Assembly (NCBI GenBank): GCA_028292745.1
Contig: JAQGLT010000082.1
Coordinates: 1-64,000, forward strand
Reading direction: 5' to 3'
Origin: Polaromonas sp.
GTDB lineage: Bacteria > Pseudomonadota > Gammaproteobacteria > Burkholderiales > Burkholderiaceae_C
Length of the DNA stretch: 64,000 nt
The stretch's first letter is position 1, and each line of letters opens with the position of its first letter. Below, piece after piece: positions 52,905 through 62,696 of this stretch. The notes under the pieces were generated by a model, which searched no databases, had not been told where the DNA came from, and saw only the letters and a list, made by a program, of their open reading frames with translations. The translations under genes and the position numbers were made by a program.

Positions 52905-53333
52905 ATGTCGAAAGAGTTAATAAATTTGCGGAAAGAGGTGATTGATTTAATCATTGGGGAACAACATCGCCAAAATGGCCATTTTGTCCCAGATAGCCCG
53001 GATTATCTAAGCAAATTAGCAGTTGAAGCAGAAGTGCTGTTCCATGAGTACCAAGGTCAATGTAAAGGTTTCGTTTTCTTTTACTGTAATGACCTAGAAA
53101 GCTCTATGAGTTATATCACTTTAATAATGGTTGATCCTGATTCAAGAAAATCGGGCATAGGTGCTGCTTTGGTGCGGTATGTACTTGCCTTGACAGCTCA
53201 ACGGGGATTGAATGTCTGCCGCCTGGAAGTTCTGAAAGAAAACGGCGCAGCGATAAAATTCTATGAAGCATTGGGTTTTAGACCAATCGAGGATCGGGGT
53301 AATAGGTATTTAATGCAAGCGCGGGCGAGTTAA
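52905..53333 (+). CDS. GNAT-family acetyltransferase
   Basis: 142 residues. The acetyl-CoA-binding motif is seen in LIMVDPDSRKSGIGAALV, and the C-terminal helix-strand in RLEVLKENGAAIKFYEALGF. The start ATG at 52905 fits the family (about 140-150). In its context between a sugar aminotransferase with a WbqC-like protein and the flippase, it probably N-acetylates the amino sugar. GNAT N-acetyltransferases of this type are known for dTDP-amino sugars. This is inference from neighbours, and an unrelated role is possible. AT-rich codons throughout. Confidence 0.8.
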   Translation: MSKELINLRKEVIDLIIGEQHRQNGHFVPDSPDYLSKLAVEAEVLFHEYQGQCKGFVFFYCNDLESSMSYITLIMVDPDSRKSGIGAALVRYVLALTAQRGLNVCRLEVLKENGAAIKFYEALGFRPIEDRGNRYLMQARAS

Positions 53334-53337
53334 ATTT

Positions 53338-54855
53338 GTGTCACTTAAAAAGAATATTCTCGCCAGCTACGTTACTCAAATCTATGTAACGTTAATAGGC
53401 ATCCTCATCCTGCCTTTGTATTTAAAGTACATGGGCGCCGAGGCCTATGGACTCGTAGGTTTTTTCACGATGCTGCAAGCTTGGTTCAATCTGCTGGATA
53501 TGGGCCTAACGCCAACAGTCGCGCGTGAAACTGCCCGCTTTCGGGGGGGGGCTAGCGATGCGCTGAGCTACCGTCGCCTGTTGCGCGCGCTGCAAATCGT
53601 CTTCTTTGCTATTGCCGTGCTGGGTGGGGGAGCAATGTTTGCATTTTCCGGGCATATTGCAAATCGGTGGCTCAATGTCCAAGCCCTGCCGCTGGCGCAG
53701 GTGCAGCTGGCTCTGCAGCTCATGACAGGAGGCGTGGTGCTGCGCTGGATGTCGGGTCTGTACCGGGGCTGTATTTCAGGTTCGGAGCGGTTGGTATGGC
53801 TTGGGGGGTTTAACGCATTGGTGGCCACGTTGCGCTTTGTGGTTGTATTACCTGTTTTGATATGGGTGAGCCCTTCGCCAGTAGTATTTTTTACTTATCA
53901 ATTGCTAGTAGCGGTGATTGAGCTGGCCGGCTTGGCGGCAAAGGCTTACGGCTTATTCCCCGACATACCGCCGGGACAACTACTTGGCTGGTCGCCAGCT
54001 GCATTGGTCAAGCCCATTAAGCCTGTTCTCAAGTTTTCGCTCACCATCGCTTTCACATCATCAGTGTGGGTAATGGTTACGCAGACCGACAAACTGGTGC
54101 TGTCGGGTATCTTGCCATTGGCAGAATATGGTTATTTCACGTTAGCTGTATTAGCCGCCAGCGGCATTATGATCATCAGTGGTCCGGTCAGTAATGCGAT
54201 TATGCCGCGAATGACAATATTGTTTGCCGAAGGAAAACATGAGGAACTGAAGCGTATATACCGTGATTCTACCCAATTAGTCAGTATTATTGCTGGTTCC
54301 GCAGCCATTACTTTGGCGTTCTGCTCTGAGCATTTGCTTTTTGCGTGGACTGGTGATTTGACATTGGCTGAAAGAGCTGGTCCCATCCTGCGTTTATATT
54401 CTATCGGTAACGGTTTTCTTGCTGTGTCAGCATTTCCTTACTATCTTCAGTATTCCAAAGGGCTTCTACGCTATCACTTGATAGGTAATATGGGCATGGT
54501 TTTAATTTTGATTCCTGGAGTTATCTTTGCAGCTACATATTTTGGTGCCACGGGCGCCGGCTATGTTTGGATGGTGATGAATGGTCTATACCTTGCTACT
54601 TGGGTGGCTTATGTGCATCACAAGCTGGAGCCGGGTTTGCATGTTACATGGATGGTTAATGATGTATTGAGGATAAGCATGCCCGCCATTGCGGTTGCCT
54701 CTGTCTTTGCAATTATCACTGCTGATCATCTGTCAAGAACTTATAGTTTTCTTTTTGTATTTTTAGTAGGTGTCTTTACGGTTGTGATTTCATTAATGTG
54801 CTCAACCAGTGCAAGAAATATATTCTTGATTAAATATTCACAAAAATTTCGATGA
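53338..54855 (+). CDS. Wzx-like O-antigen flippase
   Basis: 505 residues from a GTG at 53338. It has about 12-14 transmembrane helices of the MATE/MOP polysaccharide exporter type. ILILPLYLKYMGAEAYGLVGF is the usual first helix and loop, and ILPLAEYGYFTLAVLAASG and AITLAFCSEHLLFAWTG are mid-protein helices. It would flip the undecaprenyl-linked O-unit across the inner membrane. Residues 69-72 are coded by a run of nine Gs (53543-53551), so a one-base slip would frameshift the gene early and abolish flipping. The start codon is weak and sits four bases past the previous stop, so it is probably translated by coupling. Confidence 0.85.
   Translation: MSLKKNILASYVTQIYVTLIGILILPLYLKYMGAEAYGLVGFFTMLQAWFNLLDMGLTPTVARETARFRGGASDALSYRRLLRALQIVFFAIAVLGGGAMFAFSGHIANRWLNVQALPLAQVQLALQLMTGGVVLRWMSGLYRGCISGSERLVWLGGFNALVATLRFVVVLPVLIWVSPSPVVFFTYQLLVAVIELAGLAAKAYGLFPDIPPGQLLGWSPAALVKPIKPVLKFSLTIAFTSSVWVMVTQTDKLVLSGILPLAEYGYFTLAVLAASGIMIISGPVSNAIMPRMTILFAEGKHEELKRIYRDSTQLVSIIAGSAAITLAFCSEHLLFAWTGDLTLAERAGPILRLYSIGNGFLAVSAFPYYLQYSKGLLRYHLIGNMGMVLILIPGVIFAATYFGATGAGYVWMVMNGLYLATWVAYVHHKLEPGLHVTWMVNDVLRISMPAIAVASVFAIITADHLSRTYSFLFVFLVGVFTVVISLMCSTSARNIFLIKYSQKFR
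53543..53551 (+). repeat. G9 homopolymer in wzx coding sequence
   Basis: Nine consecutive G residues read CGG GGG GGG G within the first 15 percent of the gene. It stands out in an AT-rich gene. Confidence 0.95.
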
Positions 54856-55793
54856 TGAGTTTGGGAGATGTCTTGAGAAGTAATATTAAAGTTTCTGTTT
54901 GTGTTGTTGCCTACAATCAAAAAGAATATCTTCGCGAATGTCTTGATAGTCTTATTAATCAAGAGTTAAATTGTGGTTATGAAATCATAGTCGGGGATGA
55001 TGCGTCTTCCGATGGGACTGCGGATTTGGTGAAGGAATATGCTAATAAATTTCCTGATTTGATTGTTCCTATATTGCATGAGAAAAATTTGGGCGCTACA
55101 AAAAATTATATTTCTACGCATGGTAGGGCCAGAGGTGAGTATGTTTCTCACATGGATGGTGATGATATTGCGTACTCAGGAAAGCTGCAAAAACAAGTTG
55201 ATTATTTAGATAAAAACAAGAAATCTGTATTAGTGTGGCATAAGGTTAATGTCTTCAATGACGCTGGTGAAATTAATAAGATTTTGCATGATCGGTTAAA
55301 CGAGATTGTTGATGTTGAGGCAATTACGAAAACGGATTTTCTAAAATATGGGATGTTGGGAGCCCACAGTTCGACAATGTATCGACGATCCGCAGCACCA
55401 AAATTCGAGTCAATCAAGAGCGAAGTACTTGATTATTTTTTGATAGGTTTGGTTTTGGATTTCGGAACTGCTTGCCGCATAGAAGAGGTTTTGGGCGGCT
55501 ATCGCTTGAACGCTGATAAGAAAACGTTTTCCAAGAATAAGTCGCTTTATTTTAATAAATCTCCAATTCGGAAAATGTATTCCAAGCATCTGCTGTGGTT
55601 TTTCTTTCAAGACGGCCGTTATAGGGAGGCAATATTTCTTAACTCTTTCTTTAATTTTTTGGTGGATATTAGATTTTTACGCCCTACAGCCATCGATTTT
55701 TTATTTTTGTCTATCAGGTCATTTTCACTATCAGGCATATTAAATTTTTCTAAATATTATCCAGAAGCAATGAAGCTTAGAGGTTTTTCATGA
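54852..55793 (+). CDS. Family 2 glycosyltransferase
   Basis: 313 residues from ATG 54852. The GT-A nucleotide-binding start VSVCVVAYNQKEYLRECLDS is followed by YEIIVGDDASSDGTADLVKE and the metal-binding SHMDGDDIAYSGKLQKQV. The C-terminal part (NLFF-type hydrophobic stretch DIRFLRPTAIDFLFLSIRS) is likely membrane-associated. It adds one sugar to the growing O-unit on the cytoplasmic face. The sugar is not predictable. Strongly AT-rich (20 of 60 bases G or C in a sampled line at 55021-55080). It overlaps genes on both sides by four bases. Confidence 0.85.
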   Translation: MMSLGDVLRSNIKVSVCVVAYNQKEYLRECLDSLINQELNCGYEIIVGDDASSDGTADLVKEYANKFPDLIVPILHEKNLGATKNYISTHGRARGEYVSHMDGDDIAYSGKLQKQVDYLDKNKKSVLVWHKVNVFNDAGEINKILHDRLNEIVDVEAITKTDFLKYGMLGAHSSTMYRRSAAPKFESIKSEVLDYFLIGLVLDFGTACRIEEVLGGYRLNADKKTFSKNKSLYFNKSPIRKMYSKHLLWFFFQDGRYREAIFLNSFFNFLVDIRFLRPTAIDFLFLSIRSFSLSGILNFSKYYPEAMKLRGFS

Positions 55794-56980
55794 AGGAAGT
55801 GTCGCGCGGAATAGTACTAAATCCCGTTTTAACGCTTGCTGCGATCTATTTTTTAGCAAATTTATATTCTTTTGCTTTATTGATTTCAGGCGGGGAAATT
55901 TTTGTTGATGCTTTGGTGCGAACATTTGATGAATCGATCGTTTATGTTACGGGAGCGATGCTGGCTGCATCCTTTTTATTAACGCTGTTTTTGTATGGAA
56001 TTGGCTGCACATTTTTTGGGTGTAAAAAGGAACTGTTTTTTTCTCGTCGGTGGGGGTGGTTTCTAATCATAATCCAATGTGCTTATTTGCTAAACAATAT
56101 TTATTATGGCGTGAATTTGGCTGGCGTTGAAGATGCTGATTCAGGAAGTCCGTTCAAGCTTTTCTTTAGCGTTTTTCAACCGGATTTGATTTATATGGCG
56201 GTTGCTGTTGGTCTTGTTCCGGGTCCATTATTTTGGATAAATCTGATTGTTTTTTCTTTTTCCATGGTGTTGAGAGGCTGGATGGGGGGTTTCTTAATCG
56301 TATTTATAATTTATTTGTGCAGAAATTATCCGGTCAAGATAAGTTTTAAATTATTTTTGTGGATGAGCATTTTTTTAATTATTTGTATGGCATTATTTCC
56401 CTTTTTTCTTGAGTTGAAATGGATTCTTCGATCTGGCGAGGCATGGAGTCAAGTTTGGGTTAATGTTATTAATCAAGGTTATTTGAGTTCTTTAGGGAAC
56501 TCTTTTGCATATCTCTTGAGTCGATTTCAAATGTTTGGTCATGTTGCTCTTATTGCAGAAAATGCAGATGAAATTTTTAATTCTTACGAAAATAATGAAT
56601 TTATCCCATATTGGGCAGATGGTGTATTTCAGTGGTTTATTTTAAAATTAAATGATATTGAGGTGTTCCAGCTGAACAGGCATATGGTCAATGTTTTTTT
56701 TGAGTCCGATAATATGGCGTACAGCACTAACCCTGGATTGGCTGGTTGGATGTTGTTTCTGAAATCTGGTATGGTTGCCTTTATCGTCTATATTTGTGCG
56801 ATTGTTTTGGTGCCGGCGTTTTATTTATTTAAGCATGCTGGTCAAAAGTATTATTTATTACTTTTTTCTTTTGTATTTATATATTTATTTCATGGTTGGG
56901 TGGGTGCCTACTTTAATTTGGCTGTTTATCTTGTTTTTTTTCTTTTTATACAGCGAAATGCGTTTAAGAAAGCTCCATGA
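55790..56980 (+). CDS. Wzy-like O-antigen polymerase candidate
   Basis: 396 residues from ATG 55790, with about 10-11 transmembrane helices (AAIYFLANLYSFALLISGG, LAASFLLTLFLYGIGCTFFG, LFLWMSIFLIICMALFPFFL and VYICAIVLVPAFYLF among them). A long periplasmic loop holds SSLGNSFAYLLSRFQMFG and the segment YWADGVFQWFILKLNDIEVF. Wzy proteins have little sequence conservation, so the call rests on topology, size and position between two glycosyltransferases in a Wzx/Wzz locus. It would polymerise O-units in the periplasm. Very AT-rich and phenylalanine-rich, unlike the flanking chromosome. Confidence 0.72.
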   Translation: MKEVSRGIVLNPVLTLAAIYFLANLYSFALLISGGEIFVDALVRTFDESIVYVTGAMLAASFLLTLFLYGIGCTFFGCKKELFFSRRWGWFLIIIQCAYLLNNIYYGVNLAGVEDADSGSPFKLFFSVFQPDLIYMAVAVGLVPGPLFWINLIVFSFSMVLRGWMGGFLIVFIIYLCRNYPVKISFKLFLWMSIFLIICMALFPFFLELKWILRSGEAWSQVWVNVINQGYLSSLGNSFAYLLSRFQMFGHVALIAENADEIFNSYENNEFIPYWADGVFQWFILKLNDIEVFQLNRHMVNVFFESDNMAYSTNPGLAGWMLFLKSGMVAFIVYICAIVLVPAFYLFKHAGQKYYLLLFSFVFIYLFHGWVGAYFNLAVYLVFFLFIQRNAFKKAP

Positions 56981-57774
56981 AATTTTCAGTACTAATGTCG
57001 GTTTACATCAAGGAAAAACCGGTTTACCTTGATGAGTGTTTAGCGAGCCTTGGAGCACAAAGTTTGTTGCCATCTGAGATTGTTATTGTTCAGGATGGGG
57101 ACATAACAGATGAGTTGAAGAACGTCATCTATAAATACAGTGAAATCCTGCCCATCAAGTGTGTGAAGCTTGTAGAAAACAGAGGCTTGGCTGAAGCACT
57201 TAATGAAGGTCTCAGGCATTGTTCAAATGAGCTGGTGGCACGTATGGACACAGATGATGTGTCGTTGCCTCATAGATTTGAACGCCAGATTGCATTCATG
57301 TTGGCGCATCCTGACGTAGATGTTTCTAGCGCCTGGGTTGAGGAGCGAGACGAAAGAATGGATACGATTCTTTTTGTTAAAAAATTACCTTCAGCCCATG
57401 CTGATATTGTGAAGTTTTCAAAAAAACGTAATCCTATAAGTCATCCGGTATCTGTTTTCAGGAAAACAGCAGTGATGTCCGTGGGCGCTTACCCTAAAAT
57501 TTTTCCTGAAGACTATGCGCTGTGGTCGTTGATGCTTGTAAAAGGACATCGGTTTGGAAATATTCCAGAAACTCTTCTTTATATGCGTACCGGGGCAGAC
57601 TTTATGGGTCGTCGTGGGCTGAATTTTTTCAAAGGCGAATTGGGTCTTTTAAGTTATCAACGGTCTATTGGGTTCTTAAATCATCATGAATTCTTTGTCA
57701 ATTTTTTGATTCGTGCTGTGATACGCCTTCCACCTGCAAAGGTGAGAGCTATTTTTTATAAATTCGCCAGATGA
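56977..57774 (+). CDS. Family 2 glycosyltransferase
   Basis: 265 residues from ATG 56977. MKFSVLMSVYIKEKPVYLDE, SEIVIVQDGDITDELKNVI and ELVARMDTDDVSLPHRFERQ give the GT-A nucleotide- and metal-binding motifs, and HPVSVFRKTAVMSVGAYPK is the acceptor-side segment. The DGD pair in VQDGD suits the rhamnosyl- or amino-sugar-transferring subgroup, but the donor is not certain. It ends the AT-rich block. The next gene starts about 180 bases later in GC-rich DNA. Confidence 0.85.
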   Translation: MKFSVLMSVYIKEKPVYLDECLASLGAQSLLPSEIVIVQDGDITDELKNVIYKYSEILPIKCVKLVENRGLAEALNEGLRHCSNELVARMDTDDVSLPHRFERQIAFMLAHPDVDVSSAWVEERDERMDTILFVKKLPSAHADIVKFSKKRNPISHPVSVFRKTAVMSVGAYPKIFPEDYALWSLMLVKGHRFGNIPETLLYMRTGADFMGRRGLNFFKGELGLLSYQRSIGFLNHHEFFVNFLIRAVIRLPPAKVRAIFYKFAR

Positions 57775-57955
57775 TTGGATTTGTTCTCTGGCCTGACCGG
57801 AAGAGTCAGGTTCTTTGGTTTGGAATTCGCATTTGATGGATTGATAACACCATTTTCAAATTCTGGCATTGGTTGCTGCAATAGAAATGTCAGGCGCTGT
57901 TGATTAAAGTGTCATTCCAGGCAACCTGTTTTGGACAGATTAACCAATGATTTAA
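57775..57955 (+). terminator. Hairpin with T-rich tail at the end of the AT-rich block
   Basis: cctgac (57792-57797) pairs with gtcagg (57805-57810), followed by ttctttggttt. It is a weak terminator candidate. The rest of the gap up to 57955 holds no recognisable gene. Confidence 0.35.
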
Positions 57956-58909
57956 ATGAATAAAACACTTATTACCGGCGCGACTGGCTTTGTAGGCGGT
58001 GCCGTCGTTCGCAGATTATTGACTGAACATGAATTTCACGGCGTGACCGTGGCTGTCCGAAAGGATGGCTTGCATTGGCCAGAGAAAGTCACGCAGCAGA
58101 TCGTGGGCGGCTTGGATGCATTCACCGATTGGTCGAGCGCGGTTAGGGGTATTTCCGCCGTTTTGCACTGCGCGGCACGTGCACATTTGATGGTTGATAC
58201 ATCAGAAAGTCCAGTGGACGAATTTCGCAGGATCAATGTCCAGGGCACCTTGAATCTGGCCCGGCAGGCAGCCGTCTCTGGTGCGCGGCGGTTTTTGTTC
58301 ATAAGTTCCATCGGCGTTAATGGCGCCGAGACCTTCCAGCAACCGTTCACTGATCGGGATCAGGCCGCCCCGCATTCGCCCTATGCTGTTTCTAAATACG
58401 AAGCTGAGTTGGGGCTGCGAGCATTAGCCGCTGAAACCGGCATGGAAGTGGTCATCATTCGCCCCCCGCTGGTGTACGGGCCGCAGGCACCAGGAAATTT
58501 TGGTTCACTGATGCGCTGGCTCCAGCGCGGCGTTCCCCTGCCGCTGGGCGCCATCCACAACCAGCGCAGCCTGGTGGCGCTGGACAACCTGGTTGATCTA
58601 ATCGTGACCTGCCTGACGCATCCCGCTGCGGCCAACCAGACCTTTCTGGTGTCGGATGGCGAGGATGTTTCCACCACGGAACTGCTTCGCCGCATGGGAA
58701 AAGCCATGAATCGTCCGGCGCGCCTGGTTCCCGTTCCGGCCGGTTTGCTAACGCAAGTGGCTGCGCTGGTGGGCAAGCGGGACATGGCCCAGCGCCTGTG
58801 CGGTTCGCTGCAGGTGGATATCCAGAAAACGCGCCAGCTTTTGGGCTGGAAACCACCCTTGAGCCTGGACCAGGGATTGAAGAAAGCCGCAGAAGGGCTG
58901 GCCCCATGA
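57956..58909 (+). CDS. NAD-dependent sugar epimerase/reductase (WbpV-like)
   Basis: 317 residues. The N-terminal MNKTLITGATGFVGGAVVRR binds NAD(P). LHCAARAHLMVDTSESP, FISSIGVNGAET and YAVSKYEAELGLRAL (YxxxK) define the extended SDR family. The context is an initiating sugar transferase plus a WbpM-like dehydratase, which matches the wbpV-wbpL-wbpM grouping of Pseudomonas O-antigen loci. There WbpV reduces the keto product of WbpM to make UDP-QuiNAc/FucNAc. The reductase activity is inferred. A C4 epimerase is the other possibility. It overlaps the next gene by four bases (ATGA). Confidence 0.82.
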   Translation: MNKTLITGATGFVGGAVVRRLLTEHEFHGVTVAVRKDGLHWPEKVTQQIVGGLDAFTDWSSAVRGISAVLHCAARAHLMVDTSESPVDEFRRINVQGTLNLARQAAVSGARRFLFISSIGVNGAETFQQPFTDRDQAAPHSPYAVSKYEAELGLRALAAETGMEVVIIRPPLVYGPQAPGNFGSLMRWLQRGVPLPLGAIHNQRSLVALDNLVDLIVTCLTHPAAANQTFLVSDGEDVSTTELLRRMGKAMNRPARLVPVPAGLLTQVAALVGKRDMAQRLCGSLQVDIQKTRQLLGWKPPLSLDQGLKKAAEGLAP

Positions 58910-59466
58910 AGCGAATCCTTGACCTGCTGCTGGCACTGGCGGCAGCGGTTGTTCTGGCCGTGCCGGTGCTGCTGGTGGCCATTGCCGTGCGCCTGACCTC
59001 GCCAGGCCCGGCGCTTTACTGGTCGGACCGGGTGGGGCGGCACAACAAGATTTTCAAGATGCCCAAGTTCCGCAGCATGCAGGTGGGCACGCCCGCCGTG
59101 GCCACGCACCTGTTGGCCGATGCTAATGCCCACCTCACGCCCGTCGGCAGCTTTTTGCGCAAGAGCAGCCTGGACGAGCTGCCCCAGCTCTGGAGCATTC
59201 TGGCCGGTGACATGAGCTTTGTCGGCCCCCGCCCTGCGCTCTTCAACCAGCACGACCTGGTTGAATTGAGGACGCGTTTCGGCGTGCATGAGCTGGTGCC
59301 GGGCTTGACTGGCTGGGCGCAAGTCAACGGCCGCGACGAGTTACCCATTCCTGACAAGGTCAGGCTTGATGTGGAGTATCTTCAACGGCAGTCGCTCGGG
59401 TTCGACCTGCGTATTTTGTGGATGACCCTGGTGAAGGTGATCCGGCGCGACGGAATTACCCACTGA
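58906..59466 (+). CDS. Initiating polyprenyl-phosphate sugar-1-phosphate transferase
   Basis: 186 residues from ATG 58906. This is the small, PglC-like form. One N-terminal hydrophobic segment (LDLLLALAAAVVLAVPVLLV) is followed by the catalytic core VRLTSPGPALYWSDRVGRHN, KFRSMQV, LRKSSLDELPQLWSILAGDM, FVGPRPAL and GLTGWAQVNGR. These are the hallmarks of the bacterial sugar transferase domain shared with WcaJ/WbaP. It starts the O-unit by putting a sugar-1-phosphate (probably QuiNAc- or FucNAc-type, from context) on undecaprenyl phosphate. The fuller multi-helix N-terminus of WcaJ is absent, so it is complete in the PglC sense. Confidence 0.92.
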   Translation: MKRILDLLLALAAAVVLAVPVLLVAIAVRLTSPGPALYWSDRVGRHNKIFKMPKFRSMQVGTPAVATHLLADANAHLTPVGSFLRKSSLDELPQLWSILAGDMSFVGPRPALFNQHDLVELRTRFGVHELVPGLTGWAQVNGRDELPIPDKVRLDVEYLQRQSLGFDLRILWMTLVKVIRRDGITH

Positions 59467-59625
59467 AACCCTGCCGGGGCTGGATAATCAGCCTTCAGAT
59501 CAACCGCGCACCTGGAAGCAAGGGCGGTTGCTGGGGTGAAGTGGCAGGGCGGACCTTTTAAGGCTGGATGTACAACTGCAGTACGTTTTTGACGGCGCTT
59601 GACGGCTTATAAAAGAAGAAATCAA

Positions 59626-61605
59626 ATGTTAATGAACAAACTAGTCGCCAAGCCTTTGCTGGGACTGCCTCGGCCTGCCAAGCGCATCGTCGTCATGGCG
59701 CTTGACCTGCTCATGACGCTGGCGTCCGTCTGGGTGGCTTTTTACCTGCGCGTTGACCAGACCGGCCTTCCTTTTGCGCAGCAGTCTTATGTCTACCTGC
59801 TTGCGCCTTTGCTGGCGATTCCCATATTTGTGCGGTTTGGGCTGTACCGGGCCATTTTTCGCTACACGGGCATGGCGGCCCTGGCCACCACGGCCAAGGC
59901 GGTCGCGCTCTATACGGTGTTCTTTTTCGTTGCCTTGCTGTTTTTCAAGTGGGAAGGCGTGCCGCGCACCCTGGGACTGATCCAGCCCCTGCTGCTCCTG
60001 CTGCTGGTGGGAACCAGCCGGGCGCTGGCGCGGTTCTGGTTGACCGGCTGGTCGAGCAGGGCGCGACAGGCGGTAGGCCGTCTGCTGATCTACGGCGCGG
60101 GCGATGCGGGGGTGCAAACCGCTTCCGCCCTGGCGGTGGCGCGGCAGTTCGTGTTGCTGGGCTTTATTGACGATGACAAGGCCAAAGCCGGAAGAAGCAT
60201 CAACGGCGTGGACATCCTGTCCCCGGGCGAGGTGGCCGAGGCGGTCGAGCGCATGGGCGTGACCGACATCTTGCTGGCCATGCCGGCGCTCGACCGTGCG
60301 CGGCGCAATGAAATCATTGCCAGCTTGCGCGAACTGCCGGTCCATGTGCGCACCTTGCCGGGCATGGTGGATCTGGCCTCTGGCCGGGTCGCGTTGCAGG
60401 ATTTTCAGGAACTCGACGTGGAGGACCTGTTGGGGCGCGCCCCTGTACCGCCCGATTCAAGCTTGCTGGCACGCAATCTGGCTGGCAAAACGGTGCTGGT
60501 CACGGGTGCGGGCGGCAGCATCGGCAGCGAGTTGTGCCGTCAGATCGCACTGGAAAAGCCGCGCCGGCTGGTGCTGATCGAACTCAATGAATTTGCCCTC
60601 TACACCATTCACCGTGAATTGGTTGGCTTGTGCGCCGAGCATGGGCTGCCGGTGGAGGTGATTCCCTTGCTTGCCAGTGCGGGGAATTTTGGCCGGCTCA
60701 AGGAGATTTTCAATCTCTACCGACCCGACACGGTCTACCACGCGGCCGCTTACAAGCACGTGCCATTGGTGGAAAGCAACCCGTCCGAAGGGGTGCTGAA
60801 CAACGTCTTCGGCACCTTGAACACGGCCCGCGCGGCCATGGAAAGCGGCACGGGGCATTTCGTGCTGGTGTCCACCGACAAGGCGGTGCGCCCGACCAAT
60901 GTCATGGGCGCGACCAAGCGCATGGCTGAACTCGTCCTGCAGGCGCTTGCCGCCAGCCCGTCGGTGCGGTTCATCTCACCCGATGGCAGTTACAGCGGTG
61001 AAGTCCAGAACCGCACTGTCTTTGCCATGGTGCGTTTTGGCAACGTGCTGGGCAGCAGCGGCAGCGTGGTGCCGCTGTTTCGCAAGCAGCTGCGCAACGG
61101 CGGTCCGCTGACGGTCACGCATCCGGAAGTCACGCGTTATTTCATGACGATTCCCGAGGCGGCCCAGCTCGTGCTGCAGGCGGGCGCCATGGCCCACGGC
61201 GGCGATGTCTTCGTTCTGGACATGGGCAGCCCGGTGAAAATCGTCGACCTGGCCCGGCGCATGGCCCAACTGTCGGGATTGCAGGTACGGGATGCGGACC
61301 ACCCCGAGGGCGACATCGACATCGAGATCACCGGCCTTCGTCCCGGTGAAAAACTCTATGAGGAACTGCTGATTGGCGACAACCCTGAAGGAACCGCGCA
61401 TGAGCGCATCATGAAGGCACGCGAGGATTTTGTGGTCTGGCCCGAACTTGCGCCCATCCTGGTAGAGATGCGCAAGGCGGCCACGCTCAATGACGAAGGG
61501 GTGATGAAAGCGATCCTGATTCAGCTGGTGCATGGCTATACGCCGCACTCTCCTGGCGCGGGAGGGGTTCAGCCGGACCCAACCGAGCCCGGCAGCCGGC
61601 GCTGA
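59626..61605 (+). CDS. WbpM/FlaA1-type UDP-sugar 4,6-dehydratase, membrane form
   Basis: 659 residues from ATG 59626. An in-frame earlier start at 59599 lacks a good site. Four N-terminal transmembrane helices (residues about 20-150, including IVVMALDLLMTLASVWVAFY) are followed by two Rossmann domains: a first with YGAGDAGVQTA and a second catalytic one with VTGAGGSIGSELCRQIA, AAYKHVPLVESNP, FVLVSTDKAVRPTNVMGATK and PGEKLYEELLIGDN. It converts UDP-GlcNAc to the 4-keto-6-deoxy sugar that feeds the epimerase/reductase upstream. This is the large WbpM/PglF class. Last gene of the O-antigen locus, GC-rich. Confidence 0.92.
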   Translation: MLMNKLVAKPLLGLPRPAKRIVVMALDLLMTLASVWVAFYLRVDQTGLPFAQQSYVYLLAPLLAIPIFVRFGLYRAIFRYTGMAALATTAKAVALYTVFFFVALLFFKWEGVPRTLGLIQPLLLLLLVGTSRALARFWLTGWSSRARQAVGRLLIYGAGDAGVQTASALAVARQFVLLGFIDDDKAKAGRSINGVDILSPGEVAEAVERMGVTDILLAMPALDRARRNEIIASLRELPVHVRTLPGMVDLASGRVALQDFQELDVEDLLGRAPVPPDSSLLARNLAGKTVLVTGAGGSIGSELCRQIALEKPRRLVLIELNEFALYTIHRELVGLCAEHGLPVEVIPLLASAGNFGRLKEIFNLYRPDTVYHAAAYKHVPLVESNPSEGVLNNVFGTLNTARAAMESGTGHFVLVSTDKAVRPTNVMGATKRMAELVLQALAASPSVRFISPDGSYSGEVQNRTVFAMVRFGNVLGSSGSVVPLFRKQLRNGGPLTVTHPEVTRYFMTIPEAAQLVLQAGAMAHGGDVFVLDMGSPVKIVDLARRMAQLSGLQVRDADHPEGDIDIEITGLRPGEKLYEELLIGDNPEGTAHERIMKAREDFVVWPELAPILVEMRKAATLNDEGVMKAILIQLVHGYTPHSPGAGGVQPDPTEPGSRR

Positions 61606-62649
<1,044 letters not shown>

Positions 62650-62696
62650 GCTGTGCGGTATGCCGGTATCCGCCGGGCTACCTGAATTTATATGAA

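Noticed and set aside
52971-52986. 16-base perfect palindrome caaaatggccattttg in the GNAT gene
   Set aside because: It lies mid-gene in AT-rich DNA, far from any promoter, and is explained by ordinary codons. It was not kept as an operator.
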